Assembly: GCF_037893015.1 (NCBI RefSeq)
Contig: NC_133665.1
Location: 36,494,533 to 36,558,532 of the forward strand
Origin: Macrotis lagotis
Taxonomy: Eukaryota > Chordata > Mammalia > Peramelemorphia > Peramelidae
Length of the DNA stretch: 64,000 nucleotides
Direction: 5' to 3'
A model generated the notes under the pieces. The model was not told where the DNA came from, searched no databases, and saw only the letters and a program-made list of their open reading frames with translations. The first letter of the stretch is position 1. Every line of letters begins with the position of its first letter. Position numbers and translations under genes: made by a program. This document shows, piece after piece, positions 55,863 through 64,000 of the stretch.

Positions 55863-57125
55863 TTTTTTTTGGGGGGGATATCTTGTATATCTGGACTTTG
55901 TAATGCCTCTCTCCATATATTCAGTCATATATATACATATATATATATATGTATATATATATATGCCCTTATAATATGTTATAATAATGTTTTATATGTG
56001 AGTAGATTATATATCTGTACATTTATTATGGACATTTATCATGGATATATTCAAGATGAGGAAAGAAAAGTCAATAGAATCTCTCATGGAAAGAAGTCAG
56101 AAGACCTGATTTCAAATCCTAGCACTATGATATTAGCAATCTTAGAGAAATAATTTTTATAACTAAACTTATCCAATTGCCTTTAAAACTCCTTCCTCCC
56201 TCCCTCCTTCCTCCCTTTCTTTTTTCAAAGATTACATTTTGCTAAGTGGTAATGTTCAGTTATAACTGATGAATAAGTAGCATTTCTGTAATATCTCTTT
56301 GTCTAAACTCAAATTCAAGATGTGTTAAAGCATAACACAATAATCCCTTTTGGGACATGACAGAATTAGGAAGGAAAAGGAATATGGGAAGTAAAGAGAA
56401 GAGATTCTAGAATAATGGACTCAAATTGTAGAGTTCTACTATCTTGTTGGAAAATCCTGGCAAGTCACTAGACATTAAAATAGAAATGTTTTCAATTTGA
56501 GCAAAAGCATTAGGGTCTGTGAAAGGTAATGTGTTGGATGATTTATTCAAGGTCACATAGCAGAACTGATATTTGAATCCAAGCCTCTTGACTCTCTATC
56601 CAATGCTTTTCTTATTATAATATAGATCACCTTATTTTACAAATGTGGAAAATGAGGCCCCAAGACATGAAATGATGTATCCACAGTCACACAGTTAACT
56701 AGCAACAGAGTCAGAATGAGAGCTGTCTTATTCTGAGAAAGACTTTCTCTGGCTGCTAAAGGCTGAATTGGGACCAATGGGCAAAAAAGATGAACTGATA
56801 TAGTCAGCCTAGAAGAGAGGGTGGTTTGATCTGGGGCCTCTTAGGAGTAATTGTGAAGTGGGTTTTCTGTCAAAAGGAACCTGAATAACTTTGACCTTGG
56901 GAGTGGTAACTGTGCCTCAGGTTGGCAAAGTTGCTAAAGTAGGTGCAATGTGGGGAAGGGGCAGTGATCCTGGGAAAGGACATACATTCCCATCTCCTAG
57001 AAGATGGTGCTCTGGGACAAAGTTCCCTTAGTTCTGGGGTAATTGCTAGCATGGACTTGTTATAGTAACAGCCTTGAAATAAATTATCTAACCCAACCAC
57101 TTTATTTTTCAAATGAGGATACTGA
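55863..57125. other. Microsatellite, MIR scraps and unclassified sequence
   Basis: (TA)n at 55930-55965. Reverse MIR-like pieces at about 56530-56610 and 56630-56740 (GAGGCCCCAAGACATGAAATG). The remainder is not recognised. Confidence 0.45.
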
Positions 57126-57129
57126 GGCT

Positions 57130-57290
57130 TAGAAAATATTTATTAAATATCTACTATGGACCAGACACTGTGCTAAGACACAGTGATTGATGAATGTGAA
57201 TTCTTTGAGGGCAGGGACAATCACAGTTGAATTTGTATCCCTAAGTGCCTAGCACTAGGGTTGGTGCATCTTGGATATATAAACATTCAT
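57130..57290. mobile_element. Two L2 3' ends head to head
   Basis: 57130-57185 is an antisense L2 end (ATTAAATATCTACTATGGACC). 57195-57290 is a sense one (TTCTTTGAGGGCAGGGACAAT, AGTGCCTAGCACTAGGGTTG). Confidence 0.65.
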
Positions 57291-58780
57291 TCTTTTTTTC
57301 TTTTCAATCTACTAGGAGATTATTGTGTAGCCACCTAAGAGTTTTCTGACTAAAAATGTCAAAGGGCAAAGGAAAATGGGTTTAACTCCCCCCACCATTC
57401 CTTTTGCAACTTGTGGCACCTATTAATGATACCTAACAATTAGAAATGAACAATTGTTAAACTTAGATGGATCCTCATTCTTTTCAGAACAGGGAAATTC
57501 CACATGACCGGGCTTCTCAGGAATAGCATAATGTATATTGCCTGGCTTTGACTTGCTCAGCAGTTGAGACAATGAAGAGGAGTGAGGGTTGGTTCTTCCG
57601 GGGTTTTTCTCTTTTTTTCCCCAGCAAGCCCCTCTACCCATCTTCTGAGACTGCTGGGCTCTCTACTGGTGGCAAACAATCCCATTGTTCCAGAGCTGGT
57701 AACACCAAGCAGGCGGTCCCCCCTCTCAGAGAGAGACAGAGTGGTGTTCTCACCCTGTTCCTCACCCTGAGGGCTTTCTGGCATTGTCAGACATGGAGGC
57801 ACAGCAAGTAATAAATTTCCTTCACTGCAGGGCCAAGGGATAATACGTGAATAGGTTTTTCTGGGGTTGTTTTTATTAAACTTAGTCTTGATGGAAATTA
57901 GTATTAAGCAGACTAAATTAGGAAGTGGGGCTGTTAAAGTGACCATGAAAGAAGGTGGTCTTAAATGACATTTTGAGAGATTCAAATAATTTTTTTCTTG
58001 TGATGGCAGCAAGAAATTCAGATTTTTTTTGTTGCAAAATGTAAGTTTCATCCCAACCCTGCCTCTGCTCATCCCTACCAGGCATGGCAAAGGAAATGAT
58101 CATGGGGAGACCAGACAGTCTGTTGTTCGTGTTGTTACACTGTTATGGTGATTGCAGTACAAATTCTCAGGGTGGGAAAAAAAAGGTATAATGACAGATT
58201 GTGTGATTATACCCATACTTATAATTAAGCTGTTACAATACAGACAAGCTACTGCTCTCTAATGTCACCAACAGAAACCTCTTTGCTTGGAATGGAAAGT
58301 GACTCACTGGCAATTAGGAGTTTCCCTACAGGACTACATTTTCAGACCTCACCAACACTCCAGTCAAAAGTATGCTGAGGCTCATCAGAATTATCAAGGA
58401 ATGCACACATACCCAAGAGCTGCCATCTGATCCCTAGGTACAGGATGTGGTCCTGGTTATGTATGGGGCTGTCATTATCCAAAATCAACAGCCTGCAATG
58501 CACACAGTGCTTGGCTCTGGTGAAGTGCCTTATTGCCAACTTAACGGGTGAGGCTATGGGGCTATGATTTCTATGATCCCCTCATTTCATCATTGACCTA
58601 AGAAAAGAGAGACAATATTTTTGGTGGCACCAAGGTGAGGTCAGGGACCAAATAATATTGCTGACCAATTGTTAAAAATTTTCCTTTTGATTATTGAAGA
58701 TTACAAGGCAATGGTATGAAAACCATAGGTGAGGTAGGATTTTTCTCTATCTTGTTGATGTCACAGCCCCTTGGTATTAT
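57291..58780. other. Unclassified sequence, about 1.5 kb
   Basis: Free of SINE and LINE words. The longest open stretch of the region, 178 codons on the minus strand at 57557-58090, is low in conserved-looking motifs. No exon call. Confidence 0.4.
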
Positions 58781-58784
58781 GGCA

Positions 58785-58975
58785 TTACAATATAAAGGAA
58801 AGAACACAGGTTTGGAATCAGAAGGACTGGGTTTGAATACTCTGCAACTTAACTATACAAATATTTTCTCTCCTCTTTCAGGCCTCAGTTTTCTGATCTG
58901 TAAAAGATACAGGTTAAACAAGATGACCTCTATAATGGTCTCTTCAATCTCTAGATTCTTTAAACAAAAGTGCTC
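58785..58975 (+). mobile_element. MIR/THER1-type SINE
   Basis: TTTGGAATCAGAAGGACTGGG, GGCCTCAGTTTTCTGATCTG and ACAAGATGACCTCTATAATGG. Confidence 0.82.
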
Positions 58976-59039
58976 TATGGGGGATGATGGACAAAATGAT
59001 TTTTAAAGTTCCTTCAGTATCTAGACCTCATAAAAGAAA

Positions 59040-59413
59040 ATAGGTGCTTTACTTTTTTTTTTTTTTTGGTAACAACAAAGACCTGAAGACAAAGGAGATG
59101 TCCATCTATTGGTGAATGACTAAATATATCATGATGTATGAATGAAAATGAAAGTTCTTGTGTTATTTGATTTCAAACTCCTTGAGGGCAAGGACTGTCT
59201 TTTGTCTCTTTTTTGTATCTCCAGCATTAGCAACATGACTGTCACATAAGTAGGCATTTAAAATTTGATTGAACTGATACAAAGTGAAGTAATCAGAAGC
59301 AAGAAACTATTTATAGAATTATAATAATGTAAATAGAAAGAACAACAATAATAATAATAAAATCTAATATGATGAAATTATAATGAACAAGGATGACTCC
59401 AAAAAAGGAGAAT
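59040..59413 (+). mobile_element. Old L1 LINE, left part (ORF2 C-terminus)
   Basis: 59070-59150 and 59280-59400 follow the L1 ORF2 C-terminus and 3' UTR on the plus strand (AGGAGATGTCCATCTATTGG, AAGTGAAGTAATCAGAAGC, GTAAATAGAAAGAACAACAA). It is cut at 59413 by the half-L1 and resumes at 62075. Confidence 0.7.
59155..59280 (+). mobile_element. L2 3' end inside the old L1
   Basis: CAAACTCCTTGAGGGCAAGGA, TTTTTGTATCTCCAGCATTAG and AAGTAGGCATTTAAAATTTG. Confidence 0.78.
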
Positions 59414-62074
59414 TTTAAAAAATATTTTATTTATTTTGACTTTTTCAATTTTTCCTCCAATCTGCCTCCCCCCCACACACATTGAAGGCAGTCAGTCTTT
59501 ACAATGTTTCCATGGTATACATTATTATAAGTTGAATGTGATGAGAGAGAAATCATAATCTTCTATTCTCTTACATTTTAAGGGAGAGTTCATCCCATTC
59601 ACATTCAAAAGTTATAATTGCTAACACTTTATTGTTTTCCATGCTATCTTACCTCTGTTTGTATTTTCCCCCCCTTTTTTCCCCTTTATCCATATTCCCC
59701 AGGATTTTACTCCTGGATACCACCATCTTCAGTGTGTTTGCCCTCCTATGTCAACCCCCCCTCCCCTTTCTTTCCCCTTTCCTTTTTCCCCTTCTTCCCT
59801 CCCTTCCTTCTGATAGTTCCCCTTTGTCTTCCCCTCCCCATCTCCTCCTTCCCCTTTCCCCCTTTTGATACTTGAAAGGTAAGATAAGTTTCTTACATTA
59901 ACTGAGTGTTTGTGGAAATTAACTTTAAGCCAAGTCTGATGAGAGGAAAATTCAGGTGGTTCTCAACTTCTCCCTTCTTCCCCCTCTATTACAGTAGGTC
60001 TTTTGTACCTCTTAATGTAATGAGATTTACACTATTCAATCTCCTCCCTTTTCTCATCACCTTAATGTCCCCCTTTTTAAGGAGGTGTTGTTTTTAAATC
60101 ATTCTATCTGAGTCACAGAAAAGTCATGAGTGTCCATCACTTCTGGCTAAGTATTTTCTCTCTAATAGAATTATAGTTCTCAAGAATTATGAGAACCTTT
60201 CTCCCAAGTGGGTATATAGTTAGTTTCATCTTATTGGATGGCAGCTTCTTTTTCTTTACCCCCCCCCTTTTTAACCTTTTCATGTGTCTCTTGAACCTCC
60301 TGCTTGATGTCCAAATTTTCTATTTAGCTCTGGTTTTTTTCATCAGGAATTGTTGGAAGTCTTCTATTGCATTAAATGTCCATCTTTTCCCCTGAAAGAG
60401 AAGGCTTAGCTTTGCCAGATAGTGGATTCTTGCCTGCACTCCAAACTCCCTTGCTCTTCGGAATATCTTGTTCCAGGTCCTTCCATCCCTTAATATTGAT
60501 GCAGCCAGGTCCTGTGTAATCCTTACTGTGGTTCCTTGGTATCTAAATTGTTTCTTTCTGGATGCTTGCAGGATTTTCTCTTTTATGTGATAGTTCTGGA
60601 ATTTGGCCACAACATTCCTTGGTGTTTTCATATTAGGATCTCTTTCTGGAGGGGATCAATGTATTCTTTCAATAACAATTTTGCCCTCTGGTTCCATATC
60701 AGGGCAGTTTTCCATCATGAAATCCTGTAATATTAAGTACAGGCTTTTTTTCTCTTTAATGTTTTCAGGAAGACTTATAATTCTCAGGTTGTCCCTTCTC
60801 AATCAGCTCTCAGGGTCAGTGGTTTTGCTGATGAGGTATTTTACATTTTCTTATATTTTTTTGATTTTTGGTTTTAACAGGCTTTTGCTGTCTCATGAAG
60901 TCATTAGTTTCCACAGACTCCATTCTTTTTTTAAGAGAAGAATTTTCTTCATTTGCCTTTTGCAATTCCTTTTCCAATTGGTCAATTCTATTTTTGAAAG
61001 AGTTTTCCATTTGACCCATTGAGGTTTTGAGTGAATTATTTTCTTTTTGCATTTGTCCAATTGTATTTTCCAAAGATTTGCTTTCTTGTTGCAAGGTGTT
61101 AATTGATTCTCCCAAATCTTCCAATTGATTTTTAAACTCCTTCCTGATTTTTTCAAGGAAGTCTTTCTGTGCTGGAGACCAGATCATATTCTTCTCAGAG
61201 GTTCTAGGTCTCTCTGAGTTAGTTTCTTTTCCTTCTAGGAATTTTTCTATGGATCCCCCTTTCTTCTAGCTTTTCTTCATTCTAAGACTTTTTGTTGGCA
61301 AGGTACTGGTTCACAGAGGTTTGGTGTTGAGATCCCTGGAGGCTTTACTCACTGGGTTTAGTAACTCCAAGTGGGCTGGCCAGAAGGCTGTGTTGGTTGC
61401 TTTCTCCAGAATGTCTGTGACTTTAATTTGAGGCCCTCTCTCTTAACTTGGAGTGAGGTGGATGAAGCTGTTGAGTATTTTTATCTTTGATCAATGGTGA
61501 ATTTTGCTCTAGGGCAAGGTAATTGCTCTCCCTATTCACAGCTGAGGGAGGTCTTCTGCTCATAGGCCTGGGGCAGAGGTGGGCTGTAATTGTGTTTGTT
61601 CTGGGAAGAGGCTGAAATGAATCACTGGAACTCTCCCTTCAGCTAAGCTGGCAAGCTCCAGACCTTTAGTGCCACAACCAATGCCTCTCCTCCCTAGTTG
61701 GTCGATCAGGCTTGCCCTGATTTTAGGCTTTCATGCTCTAGTCTGCCCCACTGATCAGGCTAGTAGAGCTCTCAGACTCTCACCCGCCCTGTCTCCAATC
61801 AGACAGGTCACACTTTCAGGGTCTCAGGATCTCACCCACCCAGCTGATCAGGCTAGTCCAGTTCTCAGGCTCTGACCCTGTCCTGTGATCCCAGCAGTCA
61901 GCCCTCTGCACCCAGCTCACCCACGATCCTGGAGGTAGATCTTCTCCTAGTTTCTCTTTCTGGGTTTTGTGGATGGGATTTCTGTTAAGAGTTTTGTTTC
62001 ATATTATTTATGAAGGGAGATCAGGAAATTAGCACTATGCCTGTCTTCTCTGCCACCATCTTGACTGGAAGTCC
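59414..62074 (-). mobile_element. Second half-L1 (HAL1-type), nested in an older L1
   Basis: Minus-strand order: 5' end GGACTTCCAGTCAAGATGG (62074), 5' UTR to about 61270, ORF1 61250-60320, pyrimidine-rich spacer 60320-59565 (plus-strand reading), then directly the L1 3' UTR 59565-59414 (AGTCTTTACAATGTTTCCATGG, GTTGAATGTGATGAGAGAG). No ORF2. An A-rich GGAGAATTT/GAGATTT word flanks both ends, an approximate target duplication. No SINE inside. It looks younger than the copy at 46722. Confidence 0.85.
60320..61250 (-). pseudogene. L1-type ORF1 of the second half-L1, two frames
   Basis: 60816-61187 encodes the N-terminal and coiled-coil part (PAQKDFLEKIRKEFKNQ, then NSLKTSMGQMENSFKN, NRIDQLEKELQKANEENSS). 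60320-60631 encodes the C-terminal RNA-binding part (NVVAKFQNYHIKEKILQ, then RYQGTTVRITQDLAASIL, YLAKLSLLFQGKRWTFN). These motifs match the C-terminal domain of L1 ORF1p. The two pieces are in different frames. Better kept than the other ORF1 copies in the window. Confidence 0.88.
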
Positions 62075-62320
62075 AAAAAAAAAAAAAGAGATTTAACAAT
62101 GTACTGCCCTCGTTCATTGGAAGAGGAGGACTATGTGTGAAGCACTCTAAATTAAGACTTGGTTTTGTGCTGGCTAGTTTGGCTGTATTATTTTTTCTCT
62201 TATTTTTATTATTAGTTAATAGAGCTGACAGTGAAAGAGAGGGAAAGGGATGTATTGAGAAATTAAAGTGTTATAAAAACAAAAGATAGCAAAAATTTTT
62301 TTAAAACTGTTTTTCATGTG
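62075..62320 (+). mobile_element. Old L1 LINE, right part (3' UTR)
   Basis: AAGACTTGGTTTTGTGCTGGC, TTTTTTCTCTTATTTTTATT and a TATAAAAACAAAAGATAGCA end match an L1 3' UTR subtype and continue the piece at 59040-59413. Confidence 0.7.
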
Positions 62321-62589
62321 TTGGTGATTATTAATTTTATAATAAAGATAATTTAATAAAAAAGAAATCAGTGCTTTATGGTTATGGGAATTGCTTTGTC
62401 TCACGAATAATATAGCTCTTTTTAACCTAACCAACTATTAATTTTGTGATACTTTTATTTCTGTCCATATTCTTCTACCTGCAGATCATATACAACTAAG
62501 GGTAAATTCTGTCTCACTCATCTTTGATTGGCAGGTCTTATATGCTCAGAAGCATCTGACTGTAATGGACACAGCTCTGAACAAAATCT
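62321..62589. other. Unclassified sequence
   Basis: Nothing recognised. Confidence 0.4.
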
Positions 62590-64000
62590 AGATTCTGGTC
62601 CTTTGATCATTTCTTCTCTCTTTCTAATCTTCAATCTCTCTTTATCCACTGGCTACTTCACTGCTGGCTACAAATATGCCTAGCTCTCACCCAACCTTAA
62701 ACAACCTTCACTTGACCCTGCCATTCCCTTAAGCTATTTTACTATCTCTCTCCTTGTGATCTTTTCCTAGAAAAAGTGATCTAAGCTCCTTACCTACATT
62801 TCTTCACATCCTAATCATTTCTCAACCCCTTTCAATCTGGCATCTGACTTGACTAGAACTGAAATTTTATTCACAGATGCTGTCAATTGGTTTTGTCTCT
62901 GTACTCATCCTTCTTAACTTCTCTCTGTTTCATCATGTGCCACCACTGACCACTCTTTTTCTTTTTTCTCCCACCTGTCTGACTGGTCAGTATTGCTGGA
63001 TCATAATTATCCTTTACTCCAGGGATAGGAAACCTTTTTATCTCCTGAGTCATTTGGATATTTATAACTTCATTCAAGGGCTAAATTTGTTTAAATGTTT
63101 AGTTAATTCATCCCTAAAAACTTCTAGATTTATTGAATTTCAAGTCCATATGTGGTTGCCTTGCCAACACCAGAACAATATATAACCCAACCCTTGCATG
63201 TTTATAACCCATTGCTCCATCCTGCATCCTCTTCATTCTCTTTCTCTCTCTCTCCCCTCTCTATCTTCCTTTTTCTTTCCCTTTCTTTCCTCACTTTCTC
63301 TTTTTTCCATACCACTTTGATGATCTGATTAACTCCAAAGAATGCAATGATATTTATCACTCACATATCTACATATTGAGATATTATTTCTTTTTGGCAT
63401 CACTAGGCACCTGCTGAACATCTTCACCTGAGTGCCATGTTCAAGAATTCAGCTGGGTCATTATTGCTGATCAGAAATCTTCTTACAACATTCATCTCTT
63501 CCCCCCACAGGGACTGCTTTAAACAATTTCCTCTCTCCTTAGGTTCCTACTCCATTCTCACCTTTCATCTTATAGTTGCTATATTACTCAGTTACTTTCC
63601 AGAGAAGACTGAAGCTTTCTGATGAGACCTATCTTTAGTCCCCCAAACTCATTATCACCATATCTTCCTTCTTTCCCTCCTCTTGTCACAGAGAAAGTAG
63701 TATCTCCGCTTCTAGATAGAGATAATCCCTCTATTTGGTCTCTTTATCCCCTTCCCTCCTCCCTCTTTTAGAGTCTTGCTTTAGTAATCCCTTTCTCATT
63801 CCCATGCCTCTTTATTGTGTCTGTCTCTGTTGGCCCCTTCCAATTTGCCTACCCATATACTCAACTTTCCCCACTCAATAATAATAATAATCAATAATCA
63901 ATAATAAAAATAAAAACCTTTTCTTCAGCCTTCTGCCTCAATCAGTTATGATCTCAATTTTCTCTTTTTCACTGCTCAACTTCTTAAAAATGTTCCCTAC
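62590..64000 (+). mobile_element. L2 LINE ORF2 fragments, possibly two copies
   Basis: 62690-63015 has L2 RT-region words (CTTGACCCTGCCATTCCCTT, CCCTTTCAATCTGGCATCTG). After a hAT-like scrap, 63440-64000 starts again further upstream in L2 (CTTAGGTTCCTACTCCATTC, then CACTGCTCAACTTCTTAAAA at the edge). The order suggests two partial L2 copies. It runs off the window. Confidence 0.7.
63022..63170 (+). mobile_element. hAT-like DNA transposon fragment
   Basis: CAGGGATAGGAAACC and CATTTGGATATTTATAACTTC resemble the terminus at 11416. Confidence 0.45.

Noticed and set aside
57557-58090. A 178-codon minus-strand open frame, one of the longest in the window.
   Set aside because: No family motif, no splice or promoter signals, and uneven composition. 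Over six frames of 64 kb a frame of this length can arise by chance.

Overview
The window is marsupial nuclear DNA without a recognisable host protein-coding gene. Nearly everything that can be named is an interspersed repeat of marsupial type: tRNA-derived CORE-SINEs with the GGATAGAGCAC / CTAGCTGTGTG core (WSINE1/SINE1-like), Mar1-like SINEs with an RTE-type tail, MIR/THER1-type SINEs, L1 with its marsupial 3' end, L2, and CR1/L3. The AT-rich composition and the dense microsatellites agree with this. The species cannot be fixed from sequence alone. It could be a dasyurid-like australidelphian or a didelphid. The segment is best read as intergenic or deep intronic. All family names here rest on remembered motifs, not on a database search.

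Layout: 1-9 kb is a nested LINE complex. A plus-strand L1 (1-2050 and 8183-9035) is split by a minus-strand L1 (2051-8182), which itself carries a 1.2 kb internal inversion and several SINEs. 9.4-11.2 kb is an L2 on the minus strand with two tandem SINEs; 11.5-12.8 kb is a plus-strand L1 3' part; 12.8-15.3 kb is mostly unclassified sequence; 15.3-16.3 kb is an L1 5' part. 17.3-20.1 kb has MIR/Mar1 SINEs and an inverted repeat. 21.1-22.7 kb is a plus-strand L2 interrupted by a SINE and a (CTCCC)n tract, followed by a possible LTR fossil. A U6 snRNA retropseudogene lies at 24.44-24.54 kb.

The middle (24.5-29.4 kb) is mostly unclassified. 29.4-31.3 kb is L2 minus and 31.4-35.4 kb is a long, old CR1/L3 minus. 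38.2-42.1 kb has a hAT-like element, an old L1 and an L2. 43.2-44.8 kb has L1, L2 and L3 fragments.

Two elements near the right side have an L1 5' UTR, an L1 ORF1 and an L1 3' end but no ORF2 (half-L1, HAL1 type). The first, at 46722-49794, is bounded by an exact 12-bp target duplication and contains three GC-shifted SINE-like modules. The second, at 59414-62074, sits inside an older plus-strand L1. The first one landed inside one arm of an older inverted duplication (46670-46709 plus 49807-49990, against 50605-50830). The window ends in L2 sequence.

There is no operon or pathway to describe. The history that can be read is layers of LINE insertion, SINEs inserted by the same machinery, and several local direct or inverted duplications that are not explained by known repeat families.
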